Source: Rhodothermales bacterium
GTDB taxonomy: Bacteria > Bacteroidota > Rhodothermia > Rhodothermales > VXPQ01
Assembly (NCBI GenBank): GCA_951812345.1
Contig: OX638295.1
Location: 2,080,965 to 2,144,964, forward strand
Reading direction: 5' to 3'
DNA length: 64,000 bases
Each line of letters opens with the position of its first letter. The first letter of the stretch is position 1. A program made the position numbers and the translations under genes. Of the stretch, positions 44,413 through 52,790 are shown piece after piece. The notes under the pieces are model-generated. The model saw only the letters and a program-made list of their open reading frames with translations, had not been told where the DNA came from and did not search any database.

Positions 44413-45828
44413 TTACGTATGCGCGGCAGGGGACACCCCACCCGATCGTTGCCGGATCGCACTAAGCCCTATAAACAGACCCGTTGCAATGAACCAGCCG
44501 GGCAGACCCAGAAAAAATATATCCCATCCCCAGATCACATGCATAAACCGGCAGGCGCCCAGCGTCCCTATCCACGCCAACGCAGCGGGCCAGTCGAAAG
44601 CGATCCGTTTCCAGCCGGCGTACCCGGAGCGCAGCCCCATCTTCGGCAGGATCCAGAAATCGGCGAAAATCACCGCCCCCATCGGCATCAGAATGAGCCC
44701 GTAGAGCGCCACAAAGTCAAGCAGGCGCATCATCAGCGCGGGAAACAGCGCCGCCACCGTCGTAACCCCTCCCACCGCAAGCGTCACCTTCCAGCGCTTC
44801 CAGTTCGGGGTGATGGTCTGCATGGCCAGCCCGGCGCGGTAAATCGTCGGGTTTGCCGTCGTCCACCCGGCCACCACCACGGCGATCAACCCGGCGACGC
44901 CCGCTCCGAGCCACGCGATCGGGCCGGGCGCCACTTCGCCCCCCTGCTGAATAGCCAGCGCCACCAGCACGCCCGAGGCCACCCAGGCCAGGTAATGCCC
45001 GAGATACATCCCAAAGGCGCTGGCGAAACCATACTGCCATTTTTTGGCGTACCGCAAAATGGTCAGATCCGCCATGCCTATGTGCATGGCCATGTTCGCA
45101 AACCAGGCGAAAAACGTGACATGCCAGAAGGTGAACCGGACGCGGCCTTCCACAGGCACGCCCGTCCATATTTTTTCGTTCGCCACGGTCCGCAGATCCT
45201 CGAAGGACCGCACGCCCAATTCCGGCAACACGGCAAGCCCCGAAGCCAGAAACACGAGCAGCAGCCAGGGCGAAGCGATCTTCGAAAACCGTGCGATTTT
45301 GTCGAACCCGAGTACGGCGAGCACGGTCACCACTCCTCCGACCGCCAGCACCGTCACCACCCATGCCGCGCTGTTGGGATACAGGTCGCTCAGACCCGGC
45401 ATGGGCATATCGAACGGAATGCCCACCGCCGTGGCGGCCACGGAAATCATCGCCCCCGCCAGAAAACAGAACATCAGGGCGTTGACGATATTGTATACGA
45501 ACAGCAGGTTGGGGCCGGTGATCTTCCGCAGATGCCAGTACAGATTCAGCCGGGTCCTCGTAGCGATGGGCGCGCACAGAAAGGCCCACGACAACACGGC
45601 CAGCAAATTTCCCACCAGCAGACCCAGCAGCAAATCGCCCGTGGCTACGCCATGCGCCACGAAAAGCGGCCCGATCACGAACTCGGTGCCCGCCACGTGC
45701 TCGCCCGCGTACAACCCGATAAACCCGCCCGGGCCTCTCAATCGGTCTTCGGAGACCGGCTCCCGGTCGAACTCGTTGATCGCATCGAGGCGCTCGGCAA
45801 GGGTGCTTTTTTGGGAAGAATCCGTCAT
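44413..45828 (-). CDS. NCS1/cytosine-permease-type transporter, candidate rhamnose uptake
   Basis: 471 residues with about 12 membrane helices. The NCS1-like N-terminal signature appears as LYAGEHVAGTEFVIGPLFVAHGVATGDLLLGLLVGN, with later YNIVNALMFCFLAGAMIS and VVAGWTTANPTIYRAG. NCS1 proteins usually move nucleobases, hydantoins or vitamins. This one is first in an operon with rhaI and rhaB and no other rhamnose carrier is visible, so L-rhamnose is the probable cargo, by inference. I start at 45828 (MTDSSQKS); an ATG at 45843 lies inside repeat copy B. Confidence 0.85.
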   Translation of the reverse strand: MTDSSQKSTLAERLDAINEFDREPVSEDRLRGPGGFIGLYAGEHVAGTEFVIGPLFVAHGVATGDLLLGLLVGNLLAVLSWAFLCAPIATRTRLNLYWHLRKITGPNLLFVYNIVNALMFCFLAGAMISVAATAVGIPFDMPMPGLSDLYPNSAAWVVTVLAVGGVVTVLAVLGFDKIARFSKIASPWLLLVFLASGLAVLPELGVRSFEDLRTVANEKIWTGVPVEGRVRFTFWHVTFFAWFANMAMHIGMADLTILRYAKKWQYGFASAFGMYLGHYLAWVASGVLVALAIQQGGEVAPGPIAWLGAGVAGLIAVVVAGWTTANPTIYRAGLAMQTITPNWKRWKVTLAVGGVTTVAALFPALMMRLLDFVALYGLILMPMGAVIFADFWILPKMGLRSGYAGWKRIAFDWPAALAWIGTLGACRFMHVIWGWDIFFLGLPGWFIATGLFIGLSAIRQRSGGVSPAAHT

Positions 45829-45887
45829 TCCTTGCCAGCGCACCCCTCTCAGCTTCTGAGCTTCGCGGATTTAATCAGAGTATCCTT
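45824..45887. repeat. Dispersed island repeat, full-length copy B, overlapping the permease start
   Basis: Matches the copy at 30117-30181 over about 64 bases with five differences, keeping the CTCAG-CTT-CTGAG hairpin and the core TTAATCAGAGTATCC. Read on the minus strand it supplies the permease leader: core, hairpin, AAGGA and the ATG at 45828. Confidence 0.7.
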
Positions 45888-45973
45888 AAGCGAATAGGGC
45901 ATGAGACTCACCTGATCAGGTTTCCGGAACGCTTGTAATTTCGGCCGCAAAAGGCGACATATCAGGGGGGCGT

Positions 45974-46285
45974 ATCCTTATTTATCCCACCAGACACGGA
46001 CAGTTCCCTTCCGGGGCGTTCACGGGTGCGCTCAAGGCGCACGGGGTGCGTATATCCATGGACGGCAAGGGCCGCTGGCTGGACAACGCGTACGTGGAGC
46101 GCCTCTGGCGCAGCCTTAAACAGGAAGAAGTCTACCGGCGCGCGTACGACACGGTGGCCGAGGCCAGAAAAGCAATCGCCGACTACCTGCGCTACTTCAA
46201 CGAAGAGCGCCCGCACCAGGGACTTGACAACCGAACGCCCGACGACGTATTCTATGAACGAAAACCGCTGCCTATAGCGGCATAA
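45974..46285 (+). pseudogene. IS3-family transposase C-terminal remnant
   Basis: The frame reads AFTGALKAHGVRISMDGKGRWLDNAYVERLWRSLKQEEVYRRAYDTVAEARKA... ending RPHQGLDNRTPDDVFYERKPLPIAA. This is the last third of an IS3-family integrase-type transposase, including the region with the final catalytic Glu (VERLWRSLK context). The usual DQGSQFTS segment is degraded to RHGQFPSG and no N-terminal part or ORFA exists. It is a dead fragment. The sequence around 46321-46342 (CTGTCCAGTTTTTACAGACC) could be the element's right end. Confidence 0.8.
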
Positions 46286-46563
46286 CCCGACGCGACAGTA
46301 CACTTAAAACCGCCGGAAAAACTGTCCAGTTTTTACAGACCATTTCTCGGATCGCGCCCTTCGTTCCGGCTATTTCACCGTACGGAATGCCCAACTTGTC
46401 TCGATTTGCCCGACCTCACACCGAGTTTTTTTGATTTGCATACACATTTAAAAAGTTTTTTTGAAAAATACATGGATATTGCGTAAATACTGTATGATCG
46501 TGTAGCATTTCTGGTGAGTTGTCTATGTATGTTGCGCTGGTGTTTTTTCCTCCATATCCCTAA
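46286..46563. other. AT-rich intergenic region after the IS3 remnant
   Basis: 278 bases holding the probable right end of the IS3 fragment and a T-rich stretch (46430-46560) that should contain the promoter of the large secreted-protein gene. I see no gene. Confidence 0.5.
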
Positions 46564-49500
46564 ATGGGTCATTTCATGATTTACCCGGAAACGTATCGCG
46601 AAAGAGGCATCCTCAGCCGTTTTCATCATTCTTCTCACTCGCTCATCGCCCGCCTTGCGGGAGGCGTCCTTACGGTGCTGCTTCTGCTTGCCGGCGGCGT
46701 GGTTACGCATGACGCGCAGGGACAGAACCAGGGGGTGCCTGCTGAGCCCCTTGGAGACAATTTCGTCTTCTTTGTGGACAGCATAAACCCCGACCTTCTC
46801 AGGGTCGAAGGCATCACGGTGGTCAACGATCCGGAAGGCGGCGACAACAGGGTGGCGAGGCTTGCAAATGGGAATTTTTCATATCAGAGATTTTTCTTCG
46901 CAGAAGGACATGATCAGGGCGTTCCCCGCGACATGACGGCCAACCGGGACGCCGGGAATGTCCTTCATTTTCGTATGCTGGTGGATTCGGGCAACCCGAA
47001 CCACGGCTCAAGCGGCGACATAGAAGTCAGGTACCGCCTCTCGGTCCAGTTCGAGGATTACGGACCGGATGACAACGCCGGAGCCGATGTAATTTACAAT
47101 TATCCCTTCCGCCTGCGCTGGTCCATACCGGACAGCATGCGCAACGGGGAATGGCACACGGTATCGCTACAGCTCCCGCCCGCAACCTGGGCCGACCTCG
47201 AAACCGCGAAGACCGCCAACACCATCACGCCCCTGGAAAAAAGGTGGATATACGGCGGCTCGTGGGCAGGATTTCATATCGGGACCGACCTGCAGGGGCC
47301 CAATACCACGCGGGAACCCACTCTGTGGAAAGAATTCGAATGGGACAATGTGGAGTCTGTGGGCATTCAGTGGGACTGGGGCGATGCTGGAGCCACAGGC
47401 GCCCCGATCTACCTGGACGACGTGTATATCGGCCCGGCCGACCTGGACCTTACGGGCCTCCTTACGCCTGAGGAGGCGGCTCCGGCCGTGTCCGGCGTGA
47501 ACTTCAGCGTCGACGGCAACCGGCATGTCATTTCCTGGACCCACAATGCCGCTGCAACCGATATCGCGCAATACAAGGTATACTCCAGCCACAACCCGAT
47601 TACGGATGTAACGGCGCAGGGTGTAGCACTGATCTCGACGATAACAGGGGACCTCACCGCAAATGGCGGAGTGCACACGGTGCGGGCGCAGGGCGACCTG
47701 CCCCATGCCTCTGTCGGCAACGCCATCTACTATGCGGTAACGACCGCGGACGCCTCAGGACTGGAGAAAAAGGACATATCGAACAGTTCCGCTATGCTCG
47801 CTGCTACTTCGTATTCGCCGGTGGTGGTGCAATTGACCGAGGGCCAGGCCGCGACCATCAAGGCCAACATCGCGGCAGAGAACGTAGTGGGCTCAGGCTT
47901 TCCTTCCGGGACCGTGCCGTTCACGGTCAACCAGGCGCATTCGGTACGCACCCTGGGGGGCGACTCTCCCGCCGACAGCGACATCTCCGGATCTTTCCTG
48001 GTGGGGTACTCGGACGCCAATGAAATCTTTATCTATGCCGAGGTCACCGACGATCAGGTGGAAATCTCCCCGGCCGACAGGAATCAGGGGGACACCTGGC
48101 AGGACGACACCATAGAACTCAACTGGGGCAACTACGATGTGCGGGAGGCCGGGGGGTCGATCATGGTCAGTAGTCCGCACAACGACGGCAATAAAGATAG
48201 CGACGACAGGAAACGCGGCGATTACCCCGATTACCAGGTGCGCATATCCGCACACGGCACCGCGGCGTCGGCAGTCGTCAGAAGTATCTCCGACCTGCCC
48301 GGCGGCAGTGGGGCCAAACTGAATTCAGGAAGCGGGGTATACGCGCCCATGGACGGCGGTTACAAGATACTGATAGTTTTGCCTGTGGCCGAGTTCAAAG
48401 ACCCGATCGACCGGGAGAATGCCTTTCCCGGCGCCAACGAGATCCGCTATTCCCCCATGACGCTCACCATAAACGACCGGGACGGGGGCAATCGCGGTCA
48501 CCAAATCACCTGGAGCCTCCGTGCCCTGGAGGCAGGGGACAGCGCCTGGAAAAACCCGGGCGAGTGGCAAACCGTAGCGATGGTCGGGCGCAACTACGTA
48601 GCGGATGCGCCCCAAGCGGAGCCGGAAGGCATACCCCCGGCGCAAACGAAGATTCTTCGCGTGGACGGCGGACCGCTCACGGTGGACCTCGATGCGGCCT
48701 TTGCGAAAAACGATGCGGACTGGACCGTGCATCACTATGTGGTAGACGGCGGAGCCACGGTGAATACCCCCGACTCCTTGTTTGTGGTACCATCGCTGGG
48801 CTGGGTACAACTCGAGGCGGGTATGCTGACCATTAACCCGACAGGACCCGGCGCCTTCAAGATCGCCGTGCAACCCGGGACCGATGCCCCTCTGCCCCTC
48901 AAAGTGGAAATCATGTCGGACGATGCGCCCATGGTGCAGGGTGTATCTTCCGGGGCGCACTACAACGCGCAATCGAACGGCTACGTAGAGACCCTGAATC
49001 TGGCGCTGGGCAGAGAAACGTCGAAAAAACTGGAACTGTTCGGCAAATTCCACGACCCCAACGACATTACCCTGTCGTATAATCACAGCGACGAGCATGT
49101 CGACCTCCGGCCTGTAGTCACCAATCCGGATGTGGTGACCGCGACGTTGTCCGGTTCCATACTTACCATCGCCCTTACGGATCAGGCAAGAGGCGGCGAT
49201 GCGTCGGATATATGGATTTATGCAGTGGATAGCGACAACGAATACGCCCGATTGCGCATTGGCGTAAACGTATCCAGTGCAACCGGACCCTATGTGGCCA
49301 ACGCGCTCGATGACGTACTCATACGTGAGGACGCCACAACCGACGCGAAAGTGTACCTGTTTGGCGCCTTTGGGGACGGCGATGGCGAGGCCCTGACATA
49401 CGAGGTCATCGTGCACGACGACTCGAAGGTGGAAATAGGCGAAAATCCCAAAGTAATTATTACGTCGTACATGCGAACGGATATCGACCTGAGGAACGTC

Positions 49501-50679
49501 GGGCCCAATTCCACAGGCGAAATCACGATCCGTCCGCTCAAAACAGGGAGCGTTACCTTTACGGTGAAAGCCTCGGCCGGGGGTGAATCCGTGGAGGATG
49601 TCTTCAGATTGACGATCGTATCCAGGAATGCGCCGAAGATCAAGACGCAGATTCCTGACCAGGTAATAGACGCCGATGGCGGCCCTGTCAGAATAGACCT
49701 GACGGATGTGGATCCCACAACGGAGGGCGAGCAGCCCGCGTTCGAAGATCCCGACGGGGGCGCATTGACGTATGCGGCGACCTCGAAGAACGCCAGCGTT
49801 GTACGAGCCGGTGCGAGGGGTTTCGTATTAACGCTTACGCCGATTTGGGGCTCCGGCGGGCACACGTACGTTACGGTATCGGCCACGGACGCCAAAGGCG
49901 AAACCTTCCCGCAGACCTTCAAAGTGACCGTCAAGGAGGCCACAAAGCCGATCATCAATCCGGGCGCGAAGTCCATCCTTGCCGCCGGCATCGTGCTGAG
50001 TACGAGCGAAGAGGCGAAGATCTGGAATCTGATGAATCTCGGGGACGCGGATAAGAAAGAGGATTATGTGCCTCTATTTATCGATCCGAATGCCAGATCA
50101 AGCGATCAGCTTCCGGGTGGGTTGTTTTTGGAAATGCCGCTAGATAGGGTGGAAGCCGATCATCGCTACGATAATCTGAGCACGGATAACGACGTGTACA
50201 CGTCTGCCATGCGTATCACGTTGGATCCGTCCAAGGCTACGCTGACGGTCATTCCTATCGCTGCTAACTCGGCGAAAGTGACGATAATAGCAACAGACCG
50301 TGAACTTACCGGGATTCCGGCTACGGTGATGATCACGGTGGTGTCTTGTGATGGCGTGGATATGAGTGCTCCATGCGAGGGCGTTATAACTGGCATCGAA
50401 GGCGAGGAACTGCCGAAGGAAGTTGAGCTTTCGCAGAACTATCCGAACCCGTTCAATCCTCAAACGACCATCGACTACGCTTTGCCGCAGGCGAGCGACG
50501 TGAGCCTGATCGTGTACGACATGCTCGGTCGTGAAGTGGATGTGTTGCTTGACGGTCCGCAGGCCGCAGGTCGGCACACCGTGCGCTTCGGTGCGAACCA
50601 CTTGCCGAACGGCGCCTACGTGTACCGCCTCGTGGCGGCAGACAAGGCCATTACGCGGATAATGGTCCTTCTCAAATAA
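46564..50679 (+). CDS. Giant secreted multidomain protein with CBM9-like and Ig/cadherin-like domains, T9SS-sorted
   Basis: 1371 residues; signal region with hydrophobic LIARLAGGVLTVLLLLAGGVV. Residues about 60-310 are a beta-sandwich (possible carbohydrate-binding domain). Residues about 315-410 resemble fibronectin type III, and 425-660 a family 9 carbohydrate-binding-like domain (IFIYAEVTDDQVEISPADRNQGDTWQDDTIELNW). Several Ig/cadherin-like repeats follow. The end is the T9SS sorting domain (SQNYPNPFNPQTTIDYALP). About the last 690 residues are homologous to the protein at 52145-54544. It should be exported and anchored at or released from the surface, where it would bind glycans. No catalytic motif seen. 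Confidence 0.85.
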   Translation: MGHFMIYPETYRERGILSRFHHSSHSLIARLAGGVLTVLLLLAGGVVTHDAQGQNQGVPAEPLGDNFVFFVDSINPDLLRVEGITVVNDPEGGDNRVARLANGNFSYQRFFFAEGHDQGVPRDMTANRDAGNVLHFRMLVDSGNPNHGSSGDIEVRYRLSVQFEDYGPDDNAGADVIYNYPFRLRWSIPDSMRNGEWHTVSLQLPPATWADLETAKTANTITPLEKRWIYGGSWAGFHIGTDLQGPNTTREPTLWKEFEWDNVESVGIQWDWGDAGATGAPIYLDDVYIGPADLDLTGLLTPEEAAPAVSGVNFSVDGNRHVISWTHNAAATDIAQYKVYSSHNPITDVTAQGVALISTITGDLTANGGVHTVRAQGDLPHASVGNAIYYAVTTADASGLEKKDISNSSAMLAATSYSPVVVQLTEGQAATIKANIAAENVVGSGFPSGTVPFTVNQAHSVRTLGGDSPADSDISGSFLVGYSDANEIFIYAEVTDDQVEISPADRNQGDTWQDDTIELNWGNYDVREAGGSIMVSSPHNDGNKDSDDRKRGDYPDYQVRISAHGTAASAVVRSISDLPGGSGAKLNSGSGVYAPMDGGYKILIVLPVAEFKDPIDRENAFPGANEIRYSPMTLTINDRDGGNRGHQITWSLRALEAGDSAWKNPGEWQTVAMVGRNYVADAPQAEPEGIPPAQTKILRVDGGPLTVDLDAAFAKNDADWTVHHYVVDGGATVNTPDSLFVVPSLGWVQLEAGMLTINPTGPGAFKIAVQPGTDAPLPLKVEIMSDDAPMVQGVSSGAHYNAQSNGYVETLNLALGRETSKKLELFGKFHDPNDITLSYNHSDEHVDLRPVVTNPDVVTATLSGSILTIALTDQARGGDASDIWIYAVDSDNEYARLRIGVNVSSATGPYVANALDDVLIREDATTDAKVYLFGAFGDGDGEALTYEVIVHDDSKVEIGENPKVIITSYMRTDIDLRNVGPNSTGEITIRPLKTGSVTFTVKASAGGESVEDVFRLTIVSRNAPKIKTQIPDQVIDADGGPVRIDLTDVDPTTEGEQPAFEDPDGGALTYAATSKNASVVRAGARGFVLTLTPIWGSGGHTYVTVSATDAKGETFPQTFKVTVKEATKPIINPGAKSILAAGIVLSTSEEAKIWNLMNLGDADKKEDYVPLFIDPNARSSDQLPGGLFLEMPLDRVEADHRYDNLSTDNDVYTSAMRITLDPSKATLTVIPIAANSAKVTIIATDRELTGIPATVMITVVSCDGVDMSAPCEGVITGIEGEELPKEVELSQNYPNPFNPQTTIDYALPQASDVSLIVYDMLGREVDVLLDGPQAAGRHTVRFGANHLPNGAYVYRLVAADKAITRIMVLLK

Positions 50680-50757
50680 GCGACAAGAGAAAGGGCAGGC
50701 GCCTCTCGGCTTATGTCTGGGAAAAGGCCCCCGTTGTCTTGCGGCGACGGGGGCCTT
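50040..50757 (+). repeat. Long inverted repeat, left arm
   Basis: The 3' end of the 1371-residue gene from about 50040, plus its terminator, is nearly identical in inverted orientation to 52070-52790. Shared protein text runs from ADKKEDYVPLFIDPNA to the last residues, with few substitutions. Between the arms lie DUF2400 and the HicA remnant. Confidence 0.85.
50724..50757. terminator. Terminator hairpin after the giant secreted-protein gene
   Basis: AAGGCCCCCGT (50724-50734) pairs perfectly with ACGGGGGCCTT (50747-50757) across TGTCTTGCGGCG. It is related to the hairpin at 52070-52105, part of the long inverted repeat. Confidence 0.8.
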
Positions 50758-50874
50758 GCGTATTCGATGGGGCGGTGAAGGAAAGGCGACGGCATGCTTA
50801 CCGCCGAAGGCAGTGCGTAAGCCCCGTTGCCGGAAAGGGTAGCGGTGCTTTTGATGTACAATAATGCCAACCGG

Positions 50875-51666
50875 TCAATCGGTTTTGCTGAAGTCGGGCG
50901 GGCCGTAAGCGCCTATGCCGAAGAAGGCGAAATCATAGCGCGCAGGATCCTGAACACACAGGCGTCGGCAATTGTCCGTCAACTCGATACAGGCTTTCCA
51001 GTCGTTGCTCTTACGGGTGAGCATACCCAGGCGACGCGCCTCCCGCCCCGAATGCACATCCAGCGGGAGCATGAGTTGCTTTGGCGTAATGCGTTGCCAC
51101 AGGTTCATGTCCACGGGTCCTGGCCGAACCATCCATCGCAGATACATGTTCAGCCGTTTGCAGGCGCTTCCCGTCGCAGGACGTGCAAGGTGTTTCCCCA
51201 GACGCACAGGGGTATCCGGATGCGCGGACAGGACCGCTTCGCTGAATCCCTGTATGGCAGGGCCGACATGGGAGGCGGAGACCGGCAAATGCCGTGCAAA
51301 GAGCTCCTCCATCGTTTCGTACCGGTGCAGCAGGATGCCTACGTTGTGCGTGAACCAGAAAAGATCCTCCGGCTGAAATGTCCGGTGCTTGAACCCGTGC
51401 AGCCGGTCGGCATCTCGTTCCCCATCGAACCCGCGGACGAATGCATAGGGGCGAAAACGCATGCGCTCGCAGAGATCGTTCATTTTCGCCAGCACGGTTT
51501 CCCTGCGGCCCCAGGCCAGCAAAGCAGCATACAGACCGATGACTTCCCGGTCACGCGGATCGTCGAATCCGTGAGGGATAGAAACAGGGTCCCTGTCAAT
51601 AAAGGCTGGCCGTTCGAAATGGCGAACGAGCCGCTCAAGGTAATGATGGGTAGTGCCGGGGGTCAT
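50875..51666 (-). CDS. DUF2400/TIGR02757 family protein
   Basis: 263 residues. Family segments are DPVSIPHGFDDPRDREVIGLYAALLAWGRRETVLAKMNDLC, HGFKHRTFQPEDL, KRLNMYLRWMVRPGPVDMNLWQ, LMLPLDVHSGREARRLGML and DPARYDFAFFGIGAYGPP. The family is common in Bacteroidota and of unknown function; the helix-hairpin-helix-like organisation has suggested a DNA-glycosylase-like fold. Its start lies inside the 3' end of the HicA-like remnant. Apart from its place between the inverted-repeat arms it looks like an ordinary gene. Confidence 0.88.
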   Translation of the reverse strand: MTPGTTHHYLERLVRHFERPAFIDRDPVSIPHGFDDPRDREVIGLYAALLAWGRRETVLAKMNDLCERMRFRPYAFVRGFDGERDADRLHGFKHRTFQPEDLFWFTHNVGILLHRYETMEELFARHLPVSASHVGPAIQGFSEAVLSAHPDTPVRLGKHLARPATGSACKRLNMYLRWMVRPGPVDMNLWQRITPKQLMLPLDVHSGREARRLGMLTRKSNDWKACIELTDNCRRLCVQDPARYDFAFFGIGAYGPPDFSKTD

Positions 51667-51900
51667 GCGGAACAGGACAGCTCCGGATATCGAGTTGCTT
51701 CAGCATGTTGCGAAACGTGCCCACCGCCGGTTCATCTCGCTTGATCGTCGTGCGATGGTTGCCAACGTACAGGATGCTATGACTCCCCTTCCGGGCCGCG
51801 AGCCATAGCGATACCCTTTACCACGTCGTTTGGCATAGCGTCTGGCTCTCTTTAGAAATTCAGTGCCCGTCAAATTCGCACCTTTATGTACGATTGTCAA
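51635..51900 (-). pseudogene. Frameshifted HicA-like toxin gene
   Basis: The first frame gives TGTEFLKRARRYAKRRGKGYRYGSR, then continues out of phase. Shifting frame at the GGAAGGGG run (about 51795-51805) gives KGSHSILYVGNHRTTIK and then TFRNMLKQLDI, the diagnostic GSH...T...ILKQ pattern of HicA. The gene therefore needs one frameshift to encode a full protein. No HicB antitoxin gene is visible beside it. It is either dead or needs recoding; a sequencing indel in the G-run is also possible. Confidence 0.65.
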
Positions 51901-52069
51901 TAGAAGTGCCTTAAAAATGGTGGATCAATGCTCAGAATCACTCAGAAGCCCGATCCCAGTATATATAGATTCATGGTCTGGCCAAATATAACCCCGATTT
52001 TTTCAAAGGGCGTGTCCTGCGGCTTGCACGTTCGCCGGCTGAATTTATCTTGACATCCCTCCAAACACA

Positions 52070-52105
52070 CAAGGTCCCCGCTGCCTTGCGGCAACGGGGA
52101 CCTTG
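52070..52105. terminator. Terminator hairpin after the 799-residue secreted-protein gene
   Basis: CAAGGTCCCCG (52070-52080) pairs with CGGGGACCTTG (52095-52105). It serves the minus-strand gene ending at 52145 and is the partner of the hairpin at 50724-50757. The 244-base gap 51901-52144 holds no other feature I can support. Confidence 0.8.
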
Positions 52106-52790
52106 TTGAGCATAAGCCGAGAGATGATAATTCTCTCTTGTCGCTTATTTGACAAGAACCATTGTGCGCGTAATGGTCTTGTCGCCAGCCACGAGGCGGT
52201 ACACATAGGCGCCGTTCGGCAAGTGGTTCGCGCCGAAGCGAACCGTGTGCCGACCTGCAACCTGCGGACCATCAAGCAACACATCCACTTCACGACCGAG
52301 CATGTCGTACACGATCAGGCTCACGTCGCTCGCCTGCGGCAAAGCGTAGTCGATGGTCGTCTGAGGATTGAACGGGTTCGGATAGTTCTGCGAAAGCTCG
52401 ACTTCCTTCGGCAGTTCCTCGCCTTCGATGCCAACGCCCGAAACGACAGTCACCATCACTTTAACCGACTTTACGTTAAGTTCACGATCTGTTGCTACTA
52501 TCGTCACTTCCGCCGAGTTAGGCGCGATAGGAATAATCGTCAACGTAGCCTCGGACGGATCCAACGTGATACGCATGGCCGACGTGTACACGTCGTTATC
52601 CGTGCTCAGATTATCGTAGCGATGATCGGCTTCCACCCTATCTAGCGGCATTTCCAAAAACAACCCACCCGGAAGCTGATCGCTTGAGCTGGCATTCGGA
52701 TCGATGAATAGAGGCACATAATCCTCTTTCTTATCCGCGCCCGTGAGATTCATCAGATCCCAAACCGATGCGTCGTCGCCCGTTTTCAAC
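52070..52790 (-). repeat. Long inverted repeat, right arm
   Basis: Covers the terminator and about the last 215 codons of the gene at 52145-54544. Near-identical to 50040-50757 in opposite orientation, including long runs of synonymous identity, so the copies are recent or kept alike by gene conversion. Confidence 0.85.

Noticed and set aside
45824-45887. Possible TPP riboswitch, because the minus strand contains CTGAGAGGGGTGC
   Set aside because: The two motifs are in the wrong order and too close for a THI element, the 3' conserved part is missing, and the sequence is a dispersed repeat.
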